Assembly: GCA_029532415.1 (NCBI GenBank)
Contig: JAQOTA010000062.1
Location: 1,178,001-1,242,000 of the forward strand
From: Marasmius tenuissimus
Lineage: Eukaryota; Basidiomycota; Agaricomycetes; Agaricales; Marasmiaceae
DNA: 64,000 nt
Reading direction: 5' to 3'
Shown: positions 10,450 to 22,300 of the stretch, piece by piece
How positions within the stretch are numbered: the first letter of the stretch is position 1
How the letters are laid out: the number at the start of each line of letters is the position of its first letter
Notes under the pieces: generated by a model
Told to the model about the DNA's origin: nothing
Seen by the model: the letters and a program-made list of their open reading frames with translations, nothing else
Databases searched by the model: none
Translations under genes and position numbers: made by a program

Positions 10450-13400
10450 AAGGCGACTGGAAGCTCGCAAGAGTGGATTGTCGATTCGGGTGCTTCATCG
10501 CACTTTACTTATGATCTTGAAGATTTTGCCAAGTATGAACCCATGAACAATGGACCACAGCTAAATGTGCACAGAAGGACAACCCTATCGAAATTAAGGG
10601 AAAAGGGACTGTGTTCATCTCTCATTCTGTTGAAGGATCTGACAGTCATATGGAGGAACGCATTACGTGACTCTATCCTGTCTATTATGTTCCACTTCTG
10701 TCAATTCGACTTCTCTCCCTTGGAGAATTCTTGCAAGGTGGTCTGCAAGTACGCGGATTGTCTAGCAAATTGGCTTTTTATCACAAGGGTCGACGCCAGT
10801 CATTGGTATCTTACCCGCTCACGCCTGGTCAAACCATTTTTTGGGTTAGCTCACAGAAAGCCTCTGCTCATGGCTTAATGGCCAAGTCAACGATGGATAA
10901 AGTTGACTACAAGGTTCTACACAGATGTTTTGGACACTGTTCAGACAAAGCTCTGGATAAAGCTCAGAAACATACTAAGAACTTCCTGGAATTCGACTGA
11001 AAACCGAAGAAAACCTGGTTATGCCAAGGATGTGCAGAAGGAAAGATGCACTCCAGATCATTCCCTGACTCCACTACCCGTGCCTTGAAACCCTTCGAGA
11101 AAATCCACTCCAACCTCAAACAATTCCCCACTGAATCGTACCACAAATACAAATGGTATATGTTGTTTGTTGACAACTGTACTTCACATGGCTGGACAAT
11201 GCTCATGCGACACAAATCTGATTCTATCAAAATACTCTGTGACTTTATCGCTATGGTGAAGGTGCAATTTGGTGTTGATATTAAAGAATGGATGTCTGAT
11301 GGAGGGGGAGAGTACAAATCGCATATCTTTGATGATGTACTAAAGGAGCACGGTATCAAAATTCTGACCAGCATTCCATATACGCCAGAACAGAATGGTC
11401 ATGCAAAACGTTTCAATCAGACCATTGTTGAGAAAGCTCAGGCTCTTCACTTTGATGCTTGTCTTCCACCTTCTTGGTGGGAATTCTGTGTGTTGCACAC
11501 TGTTGCACTTCACAATCAGACGCTGTCCCAGCATTTATGTTGGTTGACCCCACATGAGAAGTTGCATGGCAGTGCACCGGATGTTTCAGATCTTCAAGTC
11601 TTTGGATGTGCAGTGTATGTGTTTATTCTGGAAAAGCGTTGAGTTAATAAATTATCTCCGCGTTTGGAACTGGTGACCTTTATCGGTTTTCAGGAAGGCA
11701 TGAAAGGATATGTCTTCATGAAGATGTCCAATAATACTATCTTCAAAACCGCTACTGCTCTGTTTGATGAAAACTTATTCCCAAAGTGTTCTGATAAGAA
11801 ACCTTGTGGCTTTACCCTGGTGGGTGAAATCCCTGAAATACCACTGGTATTGGGTGAAAATCCCAACTTCTCTTTGGATAGTGATGATGATTCGTCTGAT
11901 GATGATCTTTATCCTCCCGATAACCTTCCAAAGCAATCGGAATCTCTGCATGACAATGATGGAGATGGTCCTGTACCTCAGGGTAAACATCCTGATCCTG
12001 ATCCTGATCCTCTGTTCCAGCCTCCCAGGCCACCTACACCAGTGGGTGGACAAGAGCAGTCTCTGCTGCCAAGGCGTTCAGGCAGAAAACGGACAGGTAC
12101 TAAGCAACCTGATAACATATTTGGTGAACAATGAGACCCAGATAATCCCTCGCGCATTGTGTGTGATATGGAGAAAAATTCTACATGGAGAGATGCCATG
12201 GGTGATAGAGAACCCATGGATCCACCTACTACTTGTAGGAGAGGCAGACCTAGAAAAGTTCCTGGGACTAATTGTGCCAGTCTGTCTACCATGTGTAACT
12301 CTAGGGGAAGTCAACCCGATAGCTTAGTACAACAATTATCCCAGGAAGGGGGAGTAGGTTTCATGATTTATCTGTTAAATCAGGCAGTTCCCATTCACAA
12401 TGTCCCACCAATATGTCTAACATTCGAGAGTGGACTCTCTGTGACATACTGAAGCTGCCAGCTGAGCAGCAGAGAGAATGGAAGGCTGCGATGAACTAGA
12501 GGCTCTTTGCAAGCGCAAGGTCTTCGAATTGGTTGACCTACCTAAAGGTCGCAAGGCTGTCAAAAACAGATGGGTGTTTGACATCAAGTCAGACGGTTGA
12601 AAGAAAGCTCGACTTGTTGCCAAGGGTTTCTCTCAGGTTGAAGGTGTCGACTTTGATGAGATCTTCTCACCAGTTGTGCAGTTTGAAACTGTACGGATGA
12701 TGCTCACACTTGCAGCTCTCAAAAACTGGCACATTCAGGCATTGGATGTGAAGAACGCCTTTCTTTATGGTGAACTTAAAGAAGAGATCTATATGGATCA
12801 ACCTGAAAGTTTCAAGGTTGAGGGTCAGGAAGGCAAAGTCTATCGCCTTTGCCGTGCATTATATGGACTGAAGCAAGGCGCTCTTGAGTGGTGGCGTGCC
12901 CTCAGCTCGTCCATGGAAGTAATGGGCTTCAAACGCTTAACTTCTGATGCAGGTCTCTTCATCTGCAAAGATCGTGAGACTGGTGAAGAATGTATCGCTT
13001 TGATCTATGTCAACGATGCATTATTCCTTGGACCCAACAAAGCCTTTGTTGAAAAGAAGAAAGCCGAGTTTATGGCTCATTGGGAATGCCATGATCCTGG
13101 AGAAGTCAAAGAGTTCTTGCACATGCGTATTCGTTGCAAAGGCCGTAAAATCCTTCTTGATCAGACTGACTATTTGAAGAAGGTCTTGAAGCAATTTGGC
13201 ATGCAGCATGCAAAAGCAGCTGATACTCCTCTTCCCGCCGGATATACCACAACCCAACGAAGGTCCTGTTGATCCCAAACGTCGCGCTCAATATCAATCA
13301 GTGATTGGATCACTTTTGTATATCATGCTTGGCACTCGTCCAGATATTGCCTACGCTGTTACAAAGCTTTCTCAATTTTCTGCTGATGCATTGGAGGATC

Positions 13401-13960
13401 ACCTGAAGAAGGCACTTTATATTTGCTACTATCTTGCATGAACTCCAGACTATGCATTGGTCTATGATGGAGCCTCTGACGGAGGTTTACTAGTATTCAC
13501 TGATTCTGATTGGGCTGCTGATCTTATCAAGCGTTGGTCGATCATGGGCTATTTCTTCAAGTTGGCAGGTGGCATCTTCTGTTGGCAATCACGTGCCCAG
13601 AAGACTGTTGCGCTTTCATCCACTGAAGCTGAATACATGGTGCTATCCGACTGTAGTTGTCAAGCTGTGTGGATTCAACAGTTACTCTCTGAACTTGGGA
13701 TTGACATGACTCCCGTACCCATATGTGGAGACAATCAAGGCTCGATCTTTATTGCCTCTAGCCCAGTTCAAGAACGTCGCACCAAACACATTGATATTTG
13801 CTATCATTACATTCACAAATGTGTTTCAGACCGCAAGGTCAATCTTTTCTTTATTGACAGTGCCTACAATCCTGCGGACATGTTTACCAAGAATTTGGGT
13901 CATGTCAAGTTCTCCGCTTTCAGAGAACATCTTGGACTTGAATTTTATTCGTCTGAATAG
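10450..13960 (+). pseudogene. Copia Pol: protease, integrase, RT, RNase H (inactivated)
   Basis: Protease active site EWIVDSGASSHFT near 10460. Pre-integrase HxxxH region near 10915-10960. Integrase 11040-11640: SDGGGEY supplies the second Asp, but the usual AER before the third catalytic position reads HAKRFNQ, so the catalytic Glu is Lys. Reverse transcriptase 12600-13275: ALDVKNAFLYG and YGLKQG are present, but the YVDD box reads YVND. RNase H 13457-13960 looks complete (TDSDWAAD, SSTEAEYM, TKHIDI). Several stops and frameshifts lie between 10870 and 12600 and near 13270. The changed residues are explained by G-to-A substitutions. Confidence 0.88.
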
Positions 13961-13990
13961 ACACTTCGTGCTCTACTTGTGCCGCACTTA

Positions 13991-14001
13991 GCGAGGGGAA
14001 G
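13991..14001 (+). promoter_or_regulatory. Copia polypurine tract
   Basis: GCGAGGGGAAG directly abuts the TGTTGAATCC start of the 3' LTR. This is where plus-strand DNA synthesis is primed in LTR retrotransposons. Confidence 0.8.
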
Positions 14002-14259
14002 TGTTGAATCCGGACTACCGGATATATGGACCGTTGTATCAGGCCGCATCTATGCTTCAATTGTTTCGCTATGATCTATGCTATTCCTAGTCACTCCCGT
14101 TATAGTAGCTACAGCCACCTCTGTATAGTATATAAGTAGCTCTGCATCTACATGCAATACCAGTACTTTTACTACTCTTGTTGCTGCCTCTAAGCCTATC
14201 TCCAGGTGAGCTAGTCTGTCCCATGCTGCCACTGTGTGGGCAGGACCTCTGCCTCAACA
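14002..14259 (+). repeat. Copia 3' LTR, 258 bp, intact
   Basis: TGTTGAATCC ... CTCAACA. Contains a TATA box (TATATAAG) at 14129-14136. Same length as the copies at 3043-3300 and 8801-9058, allowing reliable alignment of the family. Confidence 0.92.
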
Positions 14260-15143
14260 TTACCCATCCAAGACATTATAAAGAGCTATAGTTGTTCTTT
14301 CCCCTTCCTATTACCAAAGTCAAGATGGACCACTGTTAAATGTTTTCAGTAACTTCACCTTTGATCAGCATGTCTTTGCCACCTTTTATATTTAAGGACA
14401 TGTTACCGAATCTGCCTACTGAGTGCATTTCCTTTTCCTTTTCCTGTACATTTGTCGTTGGCTGCATTGTATATCCCTTTGTCGGAGTGCACAGCAAGGT
14501 CTTGTCTTCTTTCAAGCTCTGACGGGTCGTCATGTTGCTCCTTGTTCAAGTGCTGACCATACATTGGTGACTGAGTTGACAGAATGGAACAGTTTCTGCC
14601 AATACATCTGTCTAGTTCCGTGCATCTGTCAACTTGGTCGCAAATATCACAAGATATGGTGTTTAACGGTGTAGCGCCTGCTATTAAAAAGCAGCTTCGG
14701 AGCCTTGTTTTGTGCGATTTTAGCATAAAACAGAGAAGAAATGACTAGGTAATACGAGTACTAGAGCGAGTCCCGAGCGGCTAGTAAAAGGCTCAGATCC
14801 TAGCATAAGGAGAGAATAGCGCCTCGGAGGCGTCTCTCCTTATCTCTGAAAACTGTAGGAGTCGTATAACTGACGAAAGTATCACTTCGGAGGCACGACT
14901 AGGACCTGTAGTCATAACAAGGGAATATCTCCAGTGGCTCGGAGGCATCATATTAAGGATTAGAATAACAGAATCAGACTTAACGAAGACCCGTACTAGT
15001 AGGGATAGACAGAGGAGGTCACCGCGGAAGCATGGATGGTCGGAAAGCGAGACTAAGTCGAGCCTCAGAAGCTTGGTATAAGGTCGAGGCCTCGCTTTGG
15101 AGGCATGATTGATTCAAGTATACTAGGTATACTACAGGTTACG
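14260..15143. other. Unassigned, probably transposon-derived
   Basis: No recognisable protein. It is not a clear continuation of the hAT gene that ends at 9451. From about 14680 the sequence is rich in the decamer CTTCGGAGGC and close variants, which continue to about 16450. Confidence 0.4.
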
Positions 15144-15788
15144 CTAGTCATCCATATTGGCTAAAGCTACCTCATCCCAACCGAAGTAATTATCTACGTC
15201 GGAATCTTCAGGATAATAAGAATCAATGAAGGTTTCATGATCTAGATAATCGGTATAGAATGGATCGCATAAAATAGGATTATAGAAAGAAAAGGATCGA
15301 GAGAGCCAACGACCCATGACAGGGGAATACTGGAAGAACGAGAGCTTGGTATAGTCAAGCTTCGGAGGTGCTGGGCACTCAGCACAGCTGACGACGGCGT
15401 CGATCCAAGTGTTGATGGCTCCAGGAGTACGAGCGGTTTTGAAGTCGAGGAATCCCACTCGAGCAATGGACTCGGCGACCATGTCGATGATAGACCTGGC
15501 GTCGTGAGGAATGAAGTGGTCAAAGGTGTCCTTGCAGAGATAGATTTCGTCCTGGATCATGTCGTAACGAATCACGTAGCCCCAGTAGACGGATCTGTGG
15601 CGACTGAGGAAGAACTGCTGGAAGATGATTCCGAGGATAGCTTCTCGTTCTGCGTCGAGTGGAATGGGTAGGATGATGCGGCGCTCCTTGATCTTATCAG
15701 AGTAATCTTCTGGATACCACCAGAGCTTATACAACTCTGGAGAGGAAGTCAGAAGGCCGCCTCGGAATCTAGAAAGTAGAAAGGCTTA
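15144..15788 (-). CDS. Hypothetical protein exon (orphan reverse-strand ORF)
   Basis: About 215 codons stay open on the reverse strand, ending at TAG/TAA side 15144. There is no ATG near the start; the open frame begins just after a stop near 15789, so this is probably an internal or last exon with an acceptor close to CTATAG or TAAG there. The product is rich in aromatic residues (KLWWYPEDY, RHRSVYWGYVIRYDM) and ends in an acidic tail (DSDVDNYFGWDEVALANMDD). Composition and length look protein-coding, but I do not recognise the family. It lies upstream of a Ty3 gag and may be an accessory gene of a retroelement. Confidence 0.45.
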
Positions 15789-17312
15789 CTATAGAGTAAG
15801 TTGCGAAAGTGGTCTTCAATGCTATGCAAGCGTGCCATAGTACGCTCGGGGAAAGTAAGCAAGGAATTGGGACAACCTAGCACTTGCTTTTACTGACCTC
15901 TGGACTGGCCGCTGAAATGGAAATTTTACTTCGGAAACTAGGAAATTAGCGCTTCGGAGGCGTGGATCCGAACCAGGCACTGGGCGCTAAACAATGATCG
16001 AGAAGTGATCGAAGGAGTTGCACCGTTGAGGTACCTCCCTTATACTTGTACATGGAGATATTGACTGTACTAAGGGCATAGTTGGTGCTGGTGGCAAAAC
16101 ACAGTGCTCAACTGCACTGGGAGGCAAGGGACTGGAAAGAAAGGAATGGTGTACCAAAGAATCGAGTGGGAGTTCTGGCTGAACCATTGAACTATTACCC
16201 GGTATCCAAGGCACCAAGATTGGATATAGTGGGGCAGCCATATGGATGGCAGGACCTCAGAATTATCCGAGCTACGGAAAGGACATCGACCTGGCTATGA
16301 ACGGCTGGGTAACTCCATGAATATAGGCATCTAGTAGCACTTCGGAGGCAAGTACTTTGCTTCAGACGAAGGGAGTATATGCTTCGGAGGCAGACAGAAC
16401 AGGATGACCTACGACGATTGAAGGGTCTAGAACCGGAGAATCAATGCTGCGGAGGCAGATAGGCAGAACGGAACCATCGATAGGAGAGACCCGGAAGAAA
16501 AGAATGTTAGAGAATGTTCGAGGCTGATGATACTTCCGAAGCAAATTATTGGTTTTGACTTTGGGGTTCAAAAGCGTAGATTAAACACAAAACTCTCCAA
16601 GCATATTCCAAAGTAGGTAGTTTATGCCTCCGAGGCATGGTTTATTCGATATTTGTACAATTTGGTAGAATTAGAGCCTCCTAGGGTATATATAAGCAGT
16701 GGGGTTTTCATCAAGAATCCCCAAGCAATCCGTACGATTAGTATTCAGAGGATACGAAGCTATTCCACTTGTTGGGTAGTCAGTTGACTCGGGAGCGCTT
16801 CTGGAGAGACATTAGAACGGAATAGAACTTTGTTTGCTCAAACCTAGAAAATCCATTGAACACTTGCTTGACCTTGACTTTGCATTGTTTGTCTGCGACG
16901 CCGACTTGACTGGCTGAGCTATTGTTGAACCTCCGAAGCTAATTGAGCTGAGGATATTGTTTGCCGTTGACAGTTGGTCTTCAGTCATTGACAGACTTGA
17001 TTGGAGTCTAATTGCCATTGTTTGATTTGATTGTCTTGTTGCCCCTCGCTGTTCGAGTGGTTCTGAAGCTAGTTGAAGCCTAAGAACGCACTTCCGAAGC
17101 ACCAAACAAACTCTACACTCCCCGAAACAACCTATAAACCTCTCTTCTGAACCCCACTTTTGACCTCCGAACTGGTTTCAGAGGCGAAGCTACCTTAGTT
17201 GGATAGTTTCTTGAGTCAGATTTCCTTCAGCCTACTATTGCAGTCTGGCTAAGAGCGGAACCTACGATCAACGCCGATCCCCGATTCCCGCACCCTTCAG
17301 CTACACTCTTGA
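15789..17312. other. TE-like non-coding stretch with TATA box and GCCTCCGAA repeats
   Basis: No ORF of note. A strong TATA motif (TATATATAAG) lies at 16687-16696, about 625 bp before the Ty3 gag ORF, and may mark an LTR promoter. The oligomer TTCGGAGGC occurs repeatedly up to about 16450 and switches to its complement GCCTCCGAA-like forms after about 16620. LTR ends could not be defined. Confidence 0.4.
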
Positions 17313-19157
17313 GTGTTGGGAGGATTTGACCTACGAGTTAGATTTTATTATACACCGCGAGTGGCACTTTACACCGGACCACCTGGTGGTGGACCTCCTG
17401 GCGGTGGACCCTCTGGCGGACGAGGTGGAGGACCTGGATTCCCTAGAGGTCCCGGTAATGATCTCTACCAATTCAATATGATGGTGCTTGTACAATCCAT
17501 GCTTGAGCACAACAAAATCATTGCCCAGCTCCTTGGGAAGAAGCCGGAAAAGAAGGGGAACGTCAAGGAACCAGATACCTTTGACAGTACTCAACCTGAC
17601 AAGCTTCCAAGCTTCATTGTCTCATGTATGATCGTCCTCAATCACCATCCCTCCAACTTTCCTACCGATGCTGATAAAATCCACTACATCATTTCCTACC
17701 TCCGTGGCATGTGCCTTGAATACTTCCAACCCGAAATTCTATCCTATGAAACCAATTCCGATCTGCCTGCTTGGATGTTCAGCCTCTGAGCATTTCTCAA
17801 TGGACTTGAAATGTTCTTCGGACAGGTGGATACGATAGAGGAAGCTGAAGACAAGTTTGACAACCTCCGGATGGGAGAAGGGGAGAAAATCGGGAAGTTC
17901 GAGGTTCATTTCAACACTCTCGCAGCCAAGATTGGCTATGGCAAGAATGCTCTCTGTCATGCCTACTATTGTGCTATGCCAAAGTGTATCAAAGATTTGC
18001 TTCCAAACGTTGGTGCTCGTCCTTCAACTCTCAAACAGTTGCATGTGGTGTACCAGGAATACAACCGGACACACTGGGTGCGCGAAGGGGAGAAATCCTG
18101 AGAGGGCCAAGCAGTGAAGCATGCCAACAACAATTCCAATTCCAACTCCCAATCCAACAACAACTCCAGAAATCGTTCAAACAACTCTTCCGGAGGCTCC
18201 AGCAGTTCCAGTGGCTCTGTTAGGATCGTGTGGATCAGATAGGGATAAGATAAGATATGGGGTTTTATATGCTGTTGGATAGATGGATAGGAAAGAAATA
18301 TGATGAAGGAGTGTGGGAGCAACAGATCTAGAGCAGACAGTAGCTGAAGGTTTTGCCAACAGCACCATGAACTGAGCTGTCCTTCTACTAGACTAAGAGG
18401 ACAAGTTGCGAGATAGAAGAAAAGACATGATAGAGAAGTATCCAGGTGAGTCCTGGTTGATTTCGAGTCTTCCGATACAGGATAGAAGTATAGAGCTTAT
18501 ATAGGGTTATAGTAAATGAATGAATCATAAGTGAGTCAAGTGCGGGAAATGTTGATGTATCATATGGAAGTCAGATGCGGGGAGAAATGTACCGGAAGGG
18601 AAATGAACTGGAAATGAATAAGTGCGTGATGGAATGAAGATATGAATAATATAAGTGAGCGTGGGAATATCTCAGAAGTCGGAGATAAGTAAGTCAGAAT
18701 AAGTCAGAATAAGATGGAAAGAGTCCCGGAAGTGGAGGCGGAAGTAGTGGAGGTTCCAGGGATGGACTTGGTGTGAGAGACTGAACTGCGGAAGTGAAGG
18801 TTGAGTGCTGGGGATGGAGTAGTGTTGGAATGGACTTAAATAAAAGCCCGGAAATACCCAGAATAGGTCTGGAAGTGATGTGACCAGCCAAGTGTGACAT
18901 GACTAGGTGAGATAGACCAGGGTAAGATGCATGGATGTAACAGGCTCCAACAAGAGCTCCGGAAACTCTTCCGGCAACAAGTCCAATGCCAACAACAACT
19001 CCGGGTCTAATCCGACTTCCAACACGACCAACCCAGTTGCCCAGTATCTTGGTAAGGACAGAAAGTTGAAGCTGGAAGAGAAGGAACGTCAGAAGAAGAA
19101 CAACTTGTGCATGTTCTGTGGCGGAAAGCACAAGACCGATGATTGTAGGAAGTGACC
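17313..19157 (+). pseudogene. Ty3/gypsy Gag, with stops and an LTR inside
   Basis: Gly/Pro-rich N-terminus (GPPGGGPPGG repeats), then a retrotransposon Gag capsid region (17500-18100: YIISYLRGMCLEYFQPE, FFGQVDTIEEAEDKF, KIGKFEVHFNTLA), an Asn/Ser-rich linker, and a CCHC zinc knuckle CMFCGGKHKTDDC at 19108-19146. Two in-frame TGA codons interrupt it near 17787 and 18099. A 725 bp solo LTR sits in the linker at 18218-18942; removing it keeps the frame. Gag would coat the element RNA in cytoplasmic particles. Confidence 0.85.
18218..18942 (-). mobile_element. Solo Ty3-type LTR (725 bp) in gag, TSD GGCTC
   Basis: Ends TGTTAGGATCGTG ... GGATGTAACA, i.e. TGTTACATCC ... GATCCTAACA on the reverse strand, the same family as the 3' LTR at 25084-26364. 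Exact 5 bp duplication GGCTC at 18213-18217 and 18943-18947. Inserted antisense to gag. Confidence 0.92.
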
Positions 19158-19327
19158 TGCAGCCAGTTCTCAGGCTAAGGTCGTGCTGCGGCTACTTCGG
19201 ATGCCTCCACATCCAAACTGGATGAGGCAAAAAAATAGTCCACAACTCCGAACCCTCAGAACGAGTTCGGAGTTGCATTGAGCCAGATCGTGCCACTGCA
19301 GTAACTCTCAACGCAGCTGCTCTTTCT

Positions 19328-22300
19328 TTGCCTCATTCTCTTACTCTTACTCTTTCTTTGAATATGTCTATTTCTTCCGATAAACACAAACAGTCATCCA
19401 ATACTGTACCATTATCTTTTTCTGCTCTCATTGATTCCGGTTCATCCCACTGCTTTATGGATACGAAGTATGTGGAACGTAACCAAGTACCTACTATTCC
19501 AATACCACCTATTTCCCTTCGCCTTCTCAATGGTTCCCATGGTTCCACTATTTTGCACATGGCCTCTTTACCTATCATTTTTTCCTCTGGAGATATCCTT
19601 CCGATTGACTTTTATGTCACTCACCTTGATTCAGCTTGCAGCCTAGTTTTAGGATATAACTGGCTTCACCGCTACAACCCGTTGGTTGACTGGTCGAACA
19701 ACAGCATCGAATTCCAGACAAAGCCTATTCCATCTCAGCCAGCCCTTCCAACTTGCTCTTCCAAGCCCTCAGAAGTCTCTCCTCAGCCTAAATCGCCTTG
19801 GTGCAAGGCTAAGTCTCTATCTTATCCATTCAAGCCCATCTATTCCTACACTGATTTCTCTCAGCTCTGTCTGCTATAGCTCCGAAGGTTTCCCTCATAT
19901 CAGCTGGCGCTTACCTCCAAGCGAAGTCTGAGTCTGGTGCTCAGGCATTCACCATTCAGATGACGCCTTCCAACTCGGTCTCCAGACGCGCAGCGGAACT
20001 TTCCGAGGAAGATTTAGCAATCATTCTGCCTGATTATCACAAATTCACTGACGTCTTCAGTCCAGAAATGTTGAAACAGCTTCCGCTGCATTGGGGAGAA
20101 GTGTTAGGATCGTGTGGATATGACAGCCCGGACGGAAGTCCGAGCGGAAGAGACGGAAGCCGACATGCCGGAATGGACTAGTCGGAGTTGGAGAGAGATT
20201 CCGATGACTGGAAGGCTGAACGGATGGTTGGACAATAGTCGAAGGTTTCGCCAACGACACCATTGAGTTGAGTTGTCCTTGACCAGAAAGGAAAAGAAGA
20301 TAAAGATGTAGAGGAGATAGAGATAAAGAGACGGAATGAGACGAATGAGATAAAATGAAAACCAAGTTGATTTTAATTCTGAGGAATACAAGTCGTAAAG
20401 TATCTAGCTTATATATATATCGATCTCTGAGACCTCCGAAGGGGTTCCGGCAATCGTAATACTGAAGGTGAGTCAAGAGCGGGAGAGAATGTATGTACAG
20501 TACGGAATCCGAGACGGAGGGTGAAGTCCCGGAGTCGGAGATGAATCAGAAATGAAGTGTTAGAATGGAATGTACAGGATGAGTCATGATAGAATGGAAA
20601 GCGGAATGTTGGAATGTAGAGTCTACATACTACTCGGAAATGAACGGTGTATATGTATCTCTGATCCGTAAGTACTGGGGACACAATGTTGGAATCCGAA
20701 GTCATGTTCTGGAAAGGATCGTGAAGGAAGAGAAACGTAAAGTAGATTCCGAGAGTCGGAATCTCCGGAAGGTGGATAGAAGCCTTTGGAAACCCCAGAA
20801 CCGGCATGGATGTAACAAGAAGACGACATGAAGATTCAGTTAGAGGAAGGAACGGAACCACCTCTTGGTCCAATCTACTCTCTTTCTCAAACGGAGATCA
20901 CAGCTCTCCGGGAACTTATTGATGAACATCTCCAGGCCGGGCTCATCACTCCATCCAAGTCTCCTTTCGGCGCTCCCGTTCTCTTTGTCAAGAAGAAGAG
21001 TGGTGATCTTCGACTCTGTGTTGACTTCCGAGGTCTCAACAAGATTACCAAAAAGGATTGCTATCTGCTCCCCCTCATCTCCGACCTTCTTGACGCTCCG
21101 CAGAAGGCCCGGATCTATACCAAGCTTGACCTCCATCATGCTTATCACCTTGTGCGTATCGCCGACGGTGATGATTACAAGACCGCTTTCTGGACCCTTT
21201 ACAGCTCATTCGAGTGGCAGGTTATGCCGGAAGGACTATCCAATGCACCTGCAGTCTTCCAACACTTTGTCAACAACATTTTCTCTGATATGCTTGATGT
21301 TAACGTTTTAGTTTACCTAGACGACATCCTCATCTATTTCAACAACATCTCCTCTCACAAGAAGCATGTCCGGGAGGTTCTCAAACGCCTCCGGGCAAAC
21401 AGGTTGTACTGCAAAGCCTCCAAGTGTGAGTTCCATACCAATACTATCAAATACCTCAGGTACATTCTTCCACTGGACGGTCTTCAAATGGATATGTCCA
21501 AAGTGGATATCATTACCAAGTGGCCTACACCACACAAAGTTAAGGATATTCAATCTTCCCTCGACTTTTGCAACTTCTATAGGTGTTTTATCTTCAACTA
21601 TAGCGCCATCACTGTTCCTTTAACCCGCCTCACTCAGAAAGACATTTGTTGGAACTTCAGCCCGGAATGCCAGGCTGCCTTTGATACTCTGAAAGAGGCA
21701 TTCACTCATGCTCCTATCCTCATGCACTGGATTCCTGATTGAGAAATCATTGTGGAAACCAACACATCCGACTATGCGTTGGCGGCTATCCTCTCTATCC
21801 AGACCGATGACAGTGAGATCCATCCTATTGCATTCCACTCCCGGACTTTCACTCCTCTGGAACTCAACTATGATGTGCACAACAAAGAGCTCCTCACCAT
21901 CTTCAAGGCATTCAAACATTGGCGGCACTATCTGGAAGGTTCCGAGAATCCAGTTGACATGGTAACGGATCACAAAAACCTCGAATATTTCACTACCACG
22001 AAGATTCTCACCTGACAACAAGTACGCTGGTCCGAGTACCTCTCTCATTTTAACATGGTAATTTGTTTCTGTCCTGGCAAGCTCAGTGCAAAACCGGATG
22101 CTTTGACTAGACTTTGACTAGACAATGGGATGTCTATCCTAAAGAGGGGGATACGCCTTACACCCATCTCAATCCACACAACTTCTGACCTGTATTCACT
22201 CAGGAACAACTCACCACTTCCCTCCGCACTACATTTCTTGAAGGTCCAGTTCTTTGTGCAAGCGTTATCATGGACGTCGAGCAGCTCCACAAGGACATCT

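Larger units (their letters stand above)
9452..14259 (+). mobile_element. Copia (Ty1-type) retrotransposon, inactive
   Basis: Order: remnant 5' LTR, leader, gag, protease, integrase, reverse transcriptase, RNase H, polypurine tract, 3' LTR. It is inserted in the hAT gene right after VDAA. The flanking pentamers are CTGCC and TTACC, two transitions apart, so the duplication is decayed or absent. Most of the 5' LTR and the primer site are deleted, and pol has several stops plus lost catalytic residues, so it cannot move by itself. Confidence 0.9.

Noticed and set aside
14403..14726. 107-codon reverse ORF after the copia 3' LTR
   Set aside because: Start lacks support, no domain, and the forward strand is not a convincing continuation of the hAT gene either.
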